64,000 nt of DNA from RGIG5612 sp017511185 (GTDB lineage: Bacteria > Bacillota > Clostridia > Lachnospirales > Lachnospiraceae). The notes under the pieces are model-generated. The model searched no databases, was not told the origin of the DNA, and saw nothing but the letters and a program-made list of their open reading frames with translations. Both the position numbers and the translations under genes were made by a program. The number at the start of each line of letters is the position of its first letter. Positions within the stretch are counted from its first letter, which is position 1. Location: NCBI GenBank assembly GCA_017511185.1, contig JAFWLF010000006.1, positions 66,886 to 130,885 on the forward strand, read 5' to 3'. This document shows positions 35,941 through 44,393 of the stretch, in pieces.

Positions 35941-36010
35941 AGTGTAGAATCCTTTTTACGAAAAGTCAATCCGGCGTGCCGTTGTCAAGGAAAAACCCTT
36001 GTGATAAAAT
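35941..36010. promoter_or_regulatory. Divergent promoters of the YugP gene and the HAD-cysE operon
   Basis: Plus strand: TTGTCA at 35982-35987 and TAAAAT at 36005-36010, 17 bp apart. Minus strand: TTGACT (35969-35964) and TACACT (35946-35941), 17 bp apart. The two point away from each other. Confidence 0.65.
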
Positions 36011-36066
36011 CTTTTTTAAATTAACAAATAGGAAGCATCGGCAAAAAACGCTTCCGAAAGGACAGA

Positions 36067-36942
36067 ATGATACAGCTGAATGATATTGCAAAAATGACAG
36101 ATGAGCTTGCAAAAGTTAAGCTTCTGGCATTGGATCTGGACGGTACGGTCCTGACGGATGAAAAACATGTAACAGAACGGATGGCAGCAGCGCTTCGTGC
36201 AGCTGTTAGTGCAGGATTGATCACGGTTTATGTGACGGGGCGCCCTTTGACGGGCATTCCGGATGAATTGATGGCGATTCCGCATATCCGTTATGCCATC
36301 ACCTCCAACGGAGCAGTCACAACAGACCTGCAGTCGGGAGAGCGGCTGCGCGGCGCCTATCTGAATGATCAGGATGCCAAAGAGATCGCCCGGATCCCGA
36401 TGGAGAGGAACCTGATCCACAGTGTGTTTGTGGGCGACATTGGCTATTGTGAGCAGGAGTATTTTAAAGACCAGTGGGCTTTGTACATGGGAACCAAACA
36501 TGAAAGATATATACGGAAAAGCCGCAAAGGAATAGACAGCATAGATGATTTGATCGACCAGTCCGATGTAGGTGTGGAGAATATCTGGTTCATGTCGCAT
36601 AGTCAGGAAGAGAGAGATGAGCTGAACCAGCTGATCCACAGCCGCTGGAAGGTACAGACCGTATTGACTGCCATTACAGATGTTGAGGTTGGCTCGCTGC
36701 AGGCGGATAAAGGCCTGGCACTGGAAGATCTGTCTGCCAGATTAGGAGTTTTGAAAGAAGAGATACTGGCAATCGGAGATAATGAAAATGATCTGGGCAT
36801 GCTAAGGTCATCCGGAATCACGGTGGCAATGGGGAACTCTACAGACAGCGTGAAAAAAATGGCCATGATCCTGACTGATACCAACGAAGAAGACGGCGCA
36901 GCCAAAGTGATCGAGGAGATCCTGCAAAGCAGGAAAGGGTAA
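36067..36942 (+). CDS. HAD-superfamily (Cof-type) phosphatase
   Basis: Cytoplasmic HAD hydrolase of 291 residues with a C2-type cap. Motif I is LDLDGTVLT with nucleophile Asp23 and Asp25, motif II is the Thr in VTGRP, and motif IV is IGDNENDLGML. Cof-type members dephosphorylate sugar phosphates or cofactors; the substrate is unknown. First gene of an operon with serine acetyltransferase (5-bp gap). Confidence 0.9.
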   Translation: MIQLNDIAKMTDELAKVKLLALDLDGTVLTDEKHVTERMAAALRAAVSAGLITVYVTGRPLTGIPDELMAIPHIRYAITSNGAVTTDLQSGERLRGAYLNDQDAKEIARIPMERNLIHSVFVGDIGYCEQEYFKDQWALYMGTKHERYIRKSRKGIDSIDDLIDQSDVGVENIWFMSHSQEERDELNQLIHSRWKVQTVLTAITDVEVGSLQADKGLALEDLSARLGVLKEEILAIGDNENDLGMLRSSGITVAMGNSTDSVKKMAMILTDTNEEDGAAKVIEEILQSRKG

Positions 36943-36947
36943 TCGCA

Positions 36948-37772
36948 ATGAAAGAGTATAGTGAGATCGCAAAAGAACTGGAACAGATAGCTGCAGAAAA
37001 CGGCTATAACGTAGAGGCCAATTATGAAGGCGTCCGCGGAGGCATCGCATCGGCACTCAATCTTTATCTGAATGCCATGTTCCCGGCATACTGTGAACAT
37101 CCGGTACGGGAAAGCTATTACGGAGATGTCCGTGCCACATATCTTAGAAGGGCAAATGACGCGCTGTTCCTTGCCCTCCGGAAAATGGTTCCGGAAGAAG
37201 AGGCAAAGAATGCAGTTGCTACACTCTGCGGCTGCATGCCGGAGATTTATAAACTCCTGCTTTCCGATGTCAATGCAGGTTACGAAGGCGACCCGGCGGC
37301 AACTTCCGTAGACGAGGTCATTATTGCTTATCCGGCATTCCTGGCGATCGGGGCTTACCGGATCGGTCATGAACTGTACAAGCAGGGGTATAAACTGGTG
37401 GCAAGACTGATGGGCGAGTATGCGCACAGCAGGACCGGGATCGATATCCATCCGGGCGCCGAGATCGGAAAGCATTTCTTTATCGACCATGGTACTGGAG
37501 TCGTTATCGGCGAAACAACGGTGATCGGCGATAACGTAAAGCTTTACCAGCACGTAACTTTAGGCGCGAAGAGCTTTGCAGCAGAGGAGGATGGCACACT
37601 GGTCAAAGGAATCAAGCGGCATCCGAATATCGGAAATAATGTTGTGATCTACGCAGGAGCTACGATCCTGGGCGGAGATGTTTATATCGGTGATGACTGT
37701 GTGATCGGCGGCAACGTCTGGCTGACGCATTCCGTCCCTGCCGGACAAACGATTTATTATAAAGAGGTCTGA
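36948..37772 (+). CDS. cysE: Serine O-acetyltransferase
   Basis: Transfers acetyl from acetyl-CoA to serine, the first step of cysteine synthesis. The 274-residue protein has the N-terminal helical domain and the left-handed beta-helix with hexapeptide repeats, including GIDIHPGAEIGKHFFIDHGT and GETTVIGDNVKLYQHVTLGA. The catalytic His-Asp pair is in IDHGTG and the preceding helix. This is the longer, EpsC-like form. No cysK is present in the window. It is followed 3 bp later by the beta-helix gene. Confidence 0.9.
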   Translation: MKEYSEIAKELEQIAAENGYNVEANYEGVRGGIASALNLYLNAMFPAYCEHPVRESYYGDVRATYLRRANDALFLALRKMVPEEEAKNAVATLCGCMPEIYKLLLSDVNAGYEGDPAATSVDEVIIAYPAFLAIGAYRIGHELYKQGYKLVARLMGEYAHSRTGIDIHPGAEIGKHFFIDHGTGVVIGETTVIGDNVKLYQHVTLGAKSFAAEEDGTLVKGIKRHPNIGNNVVIYAGATILGGDVYIGDDCVIGGNVWLTHSVPAGQTIYYKEV

Positions 37773-37774
37773 AA

Positions 37775-39772
37775 ATGATTTATTATGTGGACTGCCACGC
37801 CGCTCCGGGAGGAGACGGCAGCAGGGAGCATCCGTTTGATAGAATTCAGCTGGCAGCAGAGAGGGCTGCAGCTGGTGATGAGGTAAAAGTCTTACCAGGT
37901 ATTTATCGGGAAGAAGTCAGTCCGGTCAACGCAGGTACCGCAGATCAGCCGATCTGTTATTCCTCTGTGGAGCCTCGCGGGGCAGTGATCACTGGCGCCG
38001 AGATCGTGGATAATTGGGAGCCATATGAAGGCGATGTGTGGAAAACTAAGGTTTCCAATGCCATCTTCGGAAAGAGAAATCCCTATACACTGCGGGTGTT
38101 TGGAGACTGGCTGGAGCAGTGTGTCACAGCTCACACCGGCGATGTTTTTCTGAATGGCAAATCTTTATACGAAAGAGACACGTTAGAAGAAGTACTGCAC
38201 CCTGCGTTTGATGACGCATCCTGGGATCGGGATTTTACAAAACATACCTGGTACACCTGTCAGGATGAGAACAAGGATGAAACGATCATTTTTGCAAACT
38301 TTCAGGGCAAAGATCCAAATAAAGAATGTGTAGAGATCACCGTGCGGCCGCACTGCTTTTATCCGGAACAGGAGCATGTAAACTTCATCACGCTCCGGGG
38401 ATTTGTCGTAAAGCAGGCTGCAACACAGTGGGCGCCGCCGACTGCCCTGCAGGAAGGTATGGTAGGCCCTCATTGGTCAAAAGGCTGGGTCATCGAAGAC
38501 TGCGAGATCACAGAGTCCAAGTGCTCCGGTATTTCCCTCGGGAAGTATTATCAGGAAGGGAACGATAACAAGTGGATGCTGGAGAAGTGTAAGGACGGCA
38601 CACAGACACAGCGTGACTGCTCACTGATCGCACAGCTGGATGGCTGGAGCAAAGAAACGATCGGTTCTCACATCGTCCGAAACTGCGATATTCATGACTG
38701 CGGGCAGGCTGGTATTGTAGGAAATCTGGGCTGCGTCTTTTCTGTCATCGAGAATAATCATATCCATCATATCAATAACAAACGGAACCTGCTTGGTGCA
38801 GAGCTGGGCGGGATCAAATTCCATGCAGCAATCGACGTGATCATCCGGAACAATCAGTTTCATGACTGTGTCCGGGGAGTCTGGCTGGACTGGCAGTGTC
38901 AGGGAACACGTGTATCCTCCAACTACTTTTATAACAACTGCATGCCAAAAGATTATCTCTTAAAGAAAGAGAATAAAAACGGCATGGGTATGGGGGAAGA
39001 TCTGTTTATAGAGATCGCTCACGGACCGACACTTGTGGATAATAATGTGTTTTTATCAGAGCGCTCTGTGCGGCTGGCGTCACAGGGAGTTGCTTTTGTG
39101 CATAATCTTTTTTACGGATCCATTACAGCTGTCGGAAGAGGCGCCAAGAATGGTTCTGATACCATGGATTCTACGCGCTATACGCCGATCCACCGTCCGC
39201 ACAGTACGGATATTACCGGCTTTATGTCGGTCCTGCATGGAGATGTGCGTTTTTATAATAACGTGTTTGTGCAGCCAAATGTGCGCCAGGGATTGACCGA
39301 TATCTGCGGCCTGGAATGGGATCAATGGGATGATGAGAATCTGACTGCCGGAACATGCTGCTACAATGGATATCCAACCGAAGAGGAATGGAAGAGCAGA
39401 TATGAAGGCTATTGCGGGCAGGGGTCCACTATATCTCGCGATATCTATTATATGCCAATGCCGATCTGGACCGGAGGCAATGCGTTTTTCAATGGAGCAC
39501 AGCCTTGCGATACGGAGAGCGATTTTGTCCAGGATACAGAGCATGAGATCGTTCTGGAACTGGAAGAGAAAGAAGCTGGCAGATTGCAGCTGCACACAAA
39601 CCTGATGGAATATTTGCCTGCAGGAGAACTGATTTCAACAGATACTTTGGGGATGGCATTTGAACCGGAGGAGCGGTTTGAAGGCCCGGACGGAGAAGAG
39701 ATCATCTTTGATACGGATATTGACGGAAAGAGACGGCCGTTGCATCCTGCTGCTGGTCCGTTTGCAGAGTGA
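37775..39772 (+). CDS. Right-handed parallel beta-helix repeat protein
   Basis: A 665-residue protein with a DUF1565-like N-terminus (YYVDCHAAPGGDGSREHPFD) and a long solenoid carrying repeated short turns such as HIVRNCDIHDCGQAGIVG, ENNHIHHINNK and IRNNQFHDCVRGVWLD. The fold is common in polysaccharide lyases and glycosidases. There is no signal peptide or transmembrane segment, so it appears cytoplasmic. It starts 3 bp after cysE, which is an odd partner. The substrate is unknown, perhaps plant polysaccharide fragments. Confidence 0.82.
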   Translation: MIYYVDCHAAPGGDGSREHPFDRIQLAAERAAAGDEVKVLPGIYREEVSPVNAGTADQPICYSSVEPRGAVITGAEIVDNWEPYEGDVWKTKVSNAIFGKRNPYTLRVFGDWLEQCVTAHTGDVFLNGKSLYERDTLEEVLHPAFDDASWDRDFTKHTWYTCQDENKDETIIFANFQGKDPNKECVEITVRPHCFYPEQEHVNFITLRGFVVKQAATQWAPPTALQEGMVGPHWSKGWVIEDCEITESKCSGISLGKYYQEGNDNKWMLEKCKDGTQTQRDCSLIAQLDGWSKETIGSHIVRNCDIHDCGQAGIVGNLGCVFSVIENNHIHHINNKRNLLGAELGGIKFHAAIDVIIRNNQFHDCVRGVWLDWQCQGTRVSSNYFYNNCMPKDYLLKKENKNGMGMGEDLFIEIAHGPTLVDNNVFLSERSVRLASQGVAFVHNLFYGSITAVGRGAKNGSDTMDSTRYTPIHRPHSTDITGFMSVLHGDVRFYNNVFVQPNVRQGLTDICGLEWDQWDDENLTAGTCCYNGYPTEEEWKSRYEGYCGQGSTISRDIYYMPMPIWTGGNAFFNGAQPCDTESDFVQDTEHEIVLELEEKEAGRLQLHTNLMEYLPAGELISTDTLGMAFEPEERFEGPDGEEIIFDTDIDGKRRPLHPAAGPFAE

Positions 39773-39802
39773 ACACGAACAAAGAATGAAAGGGAAACTG
39801 AT

Positions 39803-40390
39803 ATGAAAAAAAGAATCGCAATCATTTTGGCAATCGTATGTGTTTTAACAATCGGTCTTTGTGCATGTGATAAAGGCAGCAGCGGAGGTTCTGCAGGAGG
39901 AAAAAGTGAAACTGTAGATGTGGGCGATTTTACCGTTAATGCACCAAAAAACTGGATGGTTCTGGAGCAGACAGATATGTTTGGCGAAAAAGATGCAGAG
40001 GGGAATTATCCAAAAAGAACGGATGCCATTGGCCTTGTCAAAGATGGAAAAACTGAATTTGATGCATTCTCAAAACCGGTGCTTTATATTTATTACTACA
40101 GCAGCACAACGGCTTCAGAACAGGCGGAATCTACAAAATCATGGTCCTTTGGCGATGTTGTTGAGAAAGATCCGATTACGATCAATGGAAAAGAATGTCA
40201 GGTGCTGGAAGAAAAACAGGAATCCATTGTTGATGAAGGAAAATATTATATTTACAATTACGTTTTCTATCCGATCACGGATACCGGATGTATACAGTTT
40301 ACGGTTCCGATCGATATGATTGAATTTGCCGGTGTCAGTGTAGAAGACGCAGATGTGAAAGCAATTATGGAAAGTGTACAGTTAAAATAA
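39803..40390 (+). CDS. Small putative lipoprotein
   Basis: Predicted lipoprotein of 195 residues with a lysine-rich start, a hydrophobic segment and lipobox LCAC (Cys22), then a Gly/Ser linker and a compact domain containing FTVNAPKNWMVLEQ. I do not recognise the family. An AAAGGGAAAC ribosome site lies upstream, and a bidirectional terminator follows. Confidence 0.78.
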   Translation: MKKRIAIILAIVCVLTIGLCACDKGSSGGSAGGKSETVDVGDFTVNAPKNWMVLEQTDMFGEKDAEGNYPKRTDAIGLVKDGKTEFDAFSKPVLYIYYYSSTTASEQAESTKSWSFGDVVEKDPITINGKECQVLEEKQESIVDEGKYYIYNYVFYPITDTGCIQFTVPIDMIEFAGVSVEDADVKAIMESVQLK

Positions 40391-40415
40391 AAAAGGAGCA
40401 GAAAGCTCCTTTTTT
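40391..40415. terminator. Bidirectional terminator
   Basis: AAAAGGAGC at 40391-40399 pairs with GCTCCTTTT at 40405-40413, with A and T tracts on both sides. It serves the lipoprotein gene on the plus strand and the nitroreductase on the minus strand. Confidence 0.88.
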
Positions 40416-40944
40416 ATTTGATGATATTATGGGTGATCCGCTCCCGGTCACCGACCCGTTCTGACAGTGGCTCTGCAGGATAACCGACGACAGCGGCAGA
40501 CATGATCTCATACCCTTCAGGTATATTCAGCAAAGCAACAGCTTCCGGATTCTTTTTCAGCTTTTTCAAACAGCCCCAGATGTATGTACTGCCAAGCTCC
40601 AAAGCGGTTGCCTGCAGAAGGATGTTTTCTATTACACAGCCTGCGTTGCAGAATTCAATGCAGTCTTCTGACAGATCTGTAGAAGAGACAAAAAACATGG
40701 TGGATGCGCCGTAAAGCGGGTCCATTTTTTCTCCGTTTTTCCGCGTCAGCTGGCAGGCAGCACGGATCTTCTCCATGACTTCACCCGGTTTTACAACGGT
40801 GATATGTGTGGTCTTGTCATCCCCTGCGGCTAGTGGAGCTGCCAGGGCAGCGTCGAGTATTTTTTCCACATCTTCGTCCGATACAACATCCGGCAGATAC
40901 TGTCGTACAGTTTTTCTGTATTTGAAAATTTCTTCCCCTTTCAC
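40414..40944 (-). CDS. Nitroreductase-family protein
   Basis: FMN-dependent oxidoreductase of 176 residues. The N-terminal EIFKYRKTVRQYLPD and the central NAGCVIENILLQATALELGS are typical of the nitroreductase fold, and the late segment VVGYPAEP is also conserved. It starts at GTG 40944 behind AAGGAG. TATAAT lies on the minus strand at 40992-40987. It is divergent from the cobalamin riboswitch. A link to cobalamin (some relatives, such as BluB, make the lower ligand) is possible but the length and motifs do not prove it. Confidence 0.85.
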   Translation of the reverse strand: MKGEEIFKYRKTVRQYLPDVVSDEDVEKILDAALAAPLAAGDDKTTHITVVKPGEVMEKIRAACQLTRKNGEKMDPLYGASTMFFVSSTDLSEDCIEFCNAGCVIENILLQATALELGSTYIWGCLKKLKKNPEAVALLNIPEGYEIMSAAVVGYPAEPLSERVGDRERITHNIIK

Positions 40945-41083
40945 AACGAACTCCTTTCGAAATTTTACTTCCCGCCTAATAGCAAAATTATACTACATTT
41001 TGCTCATACTTTATTAATAAAGAATTGAAAAATACTCCTATGAAAGAAAATCTACTTATGATAAAATGCATTTGCTTAATGAT

Positions 41084-41246
41084 TGGTGCCGGCAGGAGCT
41101 GTTTTTCGTGCCGGTGAAAAGGGAAACAGGTGAAAATCCTGTACGAACTCGTCACTGTGATCAGTCATGAGCAAGGCCATCATTGCCACTGCGAAAGCGG
41201 GAAGGCGGCTTTGCCCAAATACTGTCAGCCAGGAGACCTGCCAGTC
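41084..41246 (+). ncRNA. Cobalamin riboswitch
   Basis: Adenosylcobalamin-sensing aptamer. Conserved blocks occur in order: GGTGCCGGCAGG-type P2 start, AAAGGGAAACAGGTGAAAATCC (split here as AAAGGGAA and GGTGAAAATCC) near 41118-41140, GCCACTG at 41185-41191, and the B12 box AGCCAGGAGACCTGCC at 41227-41242. It precedes the B12 importer and synthesis genes, which fits feedback by the end product. Cofactor-bound RNA should favour the terminator at 41347. Confidence 0.92.
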
Positions 41247-41346
41247 ATAAATGACAAGAAAGCTCCGAGTAATGGGCAAGTGTCATTAATAAGATGGATC
41301 CTCGTGTGAAGCTAGTATTGTTTGCGTGGAGTTTTATTGATCACTT

Positions 41347-41383
41347 AGCCCTTTTACCCGTATGTCTGGAAAGGGGCTTTTTT
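41347..41383 (+). terminator. Terminator of the cobalamin riboswitch expression platform
   Basis: AGCCCTTTT at 41347-41355 pairs with AAAGGGGCT at 41370-41378 (one G-T pair) and is followed by a run of T. It lies about 100 bases after the B12 box and before the ribosome site of the first gene. Confidence 0.83.
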
Positions 41384-41429
41384 ATGTCTGTCGATTTGCA
41401 AACGAGTATAGCAAACAGGAGGAAAGAAA

Positions 41430-44372
41430 ATGAAAAAGAAACTGGCAAAATGGATCGGATCACTACTTCTCATCAGTATGATCCTGACTTCCGTTTGTCC
41501 ATTGTCTGTTCTGGCAGCAGATGAACCAGCGCCGGCAGAGACAACGGTCGTAATGGAAGTTGAAACGCCACAGGAAACACAGCAGGAAGCTCCTGCAGGG
41601 ACATTTGAAACACCGGTGACAGAAGCGCCGGCTGCGGAAGATGCTGCAGCTAATGGGACTGTCACAGGAGAATCGGATCAGGAAAAAGAAACAAACATTG
41701 TTTTTAATGCATCCGAGGAAGGAATCGTTGCCGGTGGTGAAAAGGCAACGAATTCGAATGAGAAAAAAGAAGATCCGGAAAGCAATTCAAATGTTTCGAT
41801 CGAGAAAGAAGATGCATTCAGAGAGAACGCATTGGATGAAATTAAAACAGAAGAGATTGAATCAAAAGAAGAAACAGCAGAGACTGTGAAATTTGAGCAG
41901 GTCCTTGGAGAAAGTAATGCTGATGAAAAGGCTGAAGAAGAGAAAAAAGACAATTCAGAGGTGCCAGCGCCAGCCATCAGTGTAACGTGGCCGGAGAATC
42001 TGCCGGATGCAGGCGTTAAGGTGATTAAGGCAGCGGAGGGTACAGAATTTGCCATGTTTAAGCTGACAGGGACAAAAATGTATTCTCCGGATAAGGAAAA
42101 ACTGTATGTTCATGTAGAGACCGCAAATGTATCTTTCGATAAGATTTATTTTGGATCAAATACAGATGGATTAAAGACCGGATATATTCTGGGAACTGAA
42201 ATCAGCGGGACCGGAGGATGGGTCTTTGAATTTGAACTGCCATTTAGTGCAGCAGGAACCGCGCAGAATGTAGTCCTCGGAAAACCAGACGGAACCTGGT
42301 ATACAAAGGCACAGCTGAAGATGGACATTCCGGCATATCAGGAACCAGAGGAGCCAGAACCAGAACCAGAAAAGGTGGAAGATGGCGACTATGAAGTAAA
42401 GGCAACTTCAGATAATGACATGTTCCGGATCATCGATGCGAAGCTGAAGGTCGAAAATGGAACAATGATGGCAGACATTACGCTGAGCGGAACCGGTTAT
42501 GATCTAATGTTTGCGGGGACAAAGGAAGAAGCAGAAGCAGCTGGACAGAGTCAGCATATCAAATATGCGGTCAATGACGACGGGAAGTATGTATTTACTA
42601 TTCCGGTCTCATCACTGGATGAAGCCCTGAGTTTTGCCGCACACACAGTAAAGAGTAATAGGTGGGTAGATAGAAAGATCACGTTTGATTCCTCCACATT
42701 AAAGAAAATTGAAGAAGAACCGGAAAAGATTGAAGATGGCGATTATGAAGTAAAGGCAACTTCAGACAACGACATGTTCCGGATCATCGATGCGAAGCTG
42801 AAAGTAAAAAACGGAGAGATGACAGCAGACATCACATTGAGTGGAACCGGTTATGATCTGATGTTCACGGGAACAAAAGAAGAAGCAGATACTGCTGATC
42901 CAAGTCAGCATATCAAATACACGGTTAATGATGACGGGAAGTATGTATTTACCATTCCGGTCTCATCGCTGGATGAAGCCCTGAGTTTTGCCGCACACAC
43001 AGTAAAGAGCAATAAGTGGGTAGATAGAAAGATCACGTTTGATTCTTCCACATTAAAGAAAATTGAAGAAGGACAAGACCCGGAACCAGAACCGGAGCCG
43101 GAGCCGGAAAAACCAGTAACTCCGCAGGAAGAATCACAACATGAAACAGATCTTTCCGGAGCTACGGCAGCAGTAGATAATTCCACAACACTTCCGGATG
43201 GCGTTTATACTCCGGACAGCTTCTCCTTCTCAGGAGGCTCTGGAAGAGTAACGATCACCTGTTCGCAGGTCACCGTTACAAATGGACAGGCCTTCGCAAC
43301 GATTGCATTTAGCAGCAGCAATTATTCCTATGTAAAAGCCAGCGGCAATACGTATTTTCCAACCCTGGTAAATGGAGCATCTACATTTACTATTCCGATC
43401 GCGCTGAATCAAAATAATAAGATCATTGGAATGACAACGGCTATGTCTCAGGCACATGAGGTTGAGTATACGCTTTTCGTGTATATTGCAGCAGCTGCTG
43501 GACAAGAGGCTGGCGGAAAAACCATTGGCGAAGACAACAAACTGGATGAGAAGGCTCCAGTCATCGCAGGAATTGGAGAGGGCGAAGAAATCAAACTCGA
43601 GCATGCCAAACTCCTGAAGATGTTCCGTTATGACAACGGGTGCGTACTGGTTGAAATCGATCGGACCAAAGACACGGTTCTTGATCCGGAAAAACTTGCA
43701 AAGGAAGCAGAAGAAAACAAAGATGAGGCTGCTCAGAACGAGACAGTACCGACAGAAGAAACCGCAGAAGTAGCTGAGGAAGAGGGCGGACAGTCCAACG
43801 TGAAGACGGATGCCGATTATGCGATGGAGCTTTATCAGGCAGACGTTGTTAAATATCTGATCGTTCCAGAAGGTGTTGAAATTCCGGCAGGTATGGAGAA
43901 ACAGGTCCTCGTCATACGCCTTCCGAAAAAATCGGTTTATGTATCTTCTGAGGATGAAGCAAAGACGATGGAGAGTCTGGGACTTTTAGACCTGATCAAA
44001 GCAACTGGCCTTACAGAAGAGGACTGCAAGAATGAAGCTCTGAAGGCAATGCTGAAAGATAAGAAAGCGGTTTCTGCTGGCGTAATCGATGATCTGGATT
44101 ACACCAAACTTGTGAAAGCAGAAGCGGATCTTGTATTTGGTGCAGGAGGAGAAATCCTGCCAAAAGAAGCCAAGAAGAATAAAAAAGCAAAAGATTACCA
44201 GGATCAGTATACAAAGATTACAGAGCGTATGGCTCTTCTGGATATCCCGATGCTGATCGACCGTTCGGCTGACGAAAAAGATCCGAAAGGCCAGCTGGAA
44301 TGGCTGAAGCTTTACGGAGTACTTTTCGGAAAAGAAAAAGAAGCGGATGCTTTGATCGCAAACGGAAACTGA
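41430..44372 (+). CDS. Large secreted repeat protein with C-terminal BtuF-like half domain
   Basis: Predicted extracellular protein of 980 residues under the cobalamin riboswitch. A signal peptide ends at VLAAD (about residue 31). Residues 32-185 are acidic and low complexity. Then come four related beta-rich domains: about 190-305, 316-430, 434-548 and 588-690. The middle two are near identical (DGDYEVKATSDNDMFRIIDA in both). Glu-Pro linkers separate them. Residues about 710-980 match the N-lobe of the next gene's binding protein (IPMLIDRSADEKDPKGQ against IPVLVDRSSYEEHPLGR), but the C-lobe is missing. No sortase motif or C-terminal anchor. Possibly captures corrinoids at the surface. Confidence 0.75.
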   Translation: MKKKLAKWIGSLLLISMILTSVCPLSVLAADEPAPAETTVVMEVETPQETQQEAPAGTFETPVTEAPAAEDAAANGTVTGESDQEKETNIVFNASEEGIVAGGEKATNSNEKKEDPESNSNVSIEKEDAFRENALDEIKTEEIESKEETAETVKFEQVLGESNADEKAEEEKKDNSEVPAPAISVTWPENLPDAGVKVIKAAEGTEFAMFKLTGTKMYSPDKEKLYVHVETANVSFDKIYFGSNTDGLKTGYILGTEISGTGGWVFEFELPFSAAGTAQNVVLGKPDGTWYTKAQLKMDIPAYQEPEEPEPEPEKVEDGDYEVKATSDNDMFRIIDAKLKVENGTMMADITLSGTGYDLMFAGTKEEAEAAGQSQHIKYAVNDDGKYVFTIPVSSLDEALSFAAHTVKSNRWVDRKITFDSSTLKKIEEEPEKIEDGDYEVKATSDNDMFRIIDAKLKVKNGEMTADITLSGTGYDLMFTGTKEEADTADPSQHIKYTVNDDGKYVFTIPVSSLDEALSFAAHTVKSNKWVDRKITFDSSTLKKIEEGQDPEPEPEPEPEKPVTPQEESQHETDLSGATAAVDNSTTLPDGVYTPDSFSFSGGSGRVTITCSQVTVTNGQAFATIAFSSSNYSYVKASGNTYFPTLVNGASTFTIPIALNQNNKIIGMTTAMSQAHEVEYTLFVYIAAAAGQEAGGKTIGEDNKLDEKAPVIAGIGEGEEIKLEHAKLLKMFRYDNGCVLVEIDRTKDTVLDPEKLAKEAEENKDEAAQNETVPTEETAEVAEEEGGQSNVKTDADYAMELYQADVVKYLIVPEGVEIPAGMEKQVLVIRLPKKSVYVSSEDEAKTMESLGLLDLIKATGLTEEDCKNEALKAMLKDKKAVSAGVIDDLDYTKLVKAEADLVFGAGGEILPKEAKKNKKAKDYQDQYTKITERMALLDIPMLIDRSADEKDPKGQLEWLKLYGVLFGKEKEADALIANGN
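42375..43076 (+). repeat. Tandem in-frame repeat of a 118-codon domain
   Basis: Two near-identical units begin at 42375 and 42729, 354 bases apart, inside the large secreted protein. Identity extends to most synonymous positions, pointing to a recent duplication or ongoing homogenisation. Confidence 0.85.
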
Positions 44373-44393
44373 TGCAGCTAAGGAGGACCAGAT

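Noticed and set aside
40414..40944. BluB (lower-ligand synthase) for the nitroreductase next to the B12 riboswitch
   Set aside because: It is shorter than BluB and lies divergent from, not under, the riboswitch; general nitroreductase is the safer call.
41430..44372. NEAT-type heme-binding domains or a sortase-anchored surface protein
   Set aside because: I see no NEAT signature in the repeats, and the C-terminus has neither an LPxTG motif nor a hydrophobic tail.
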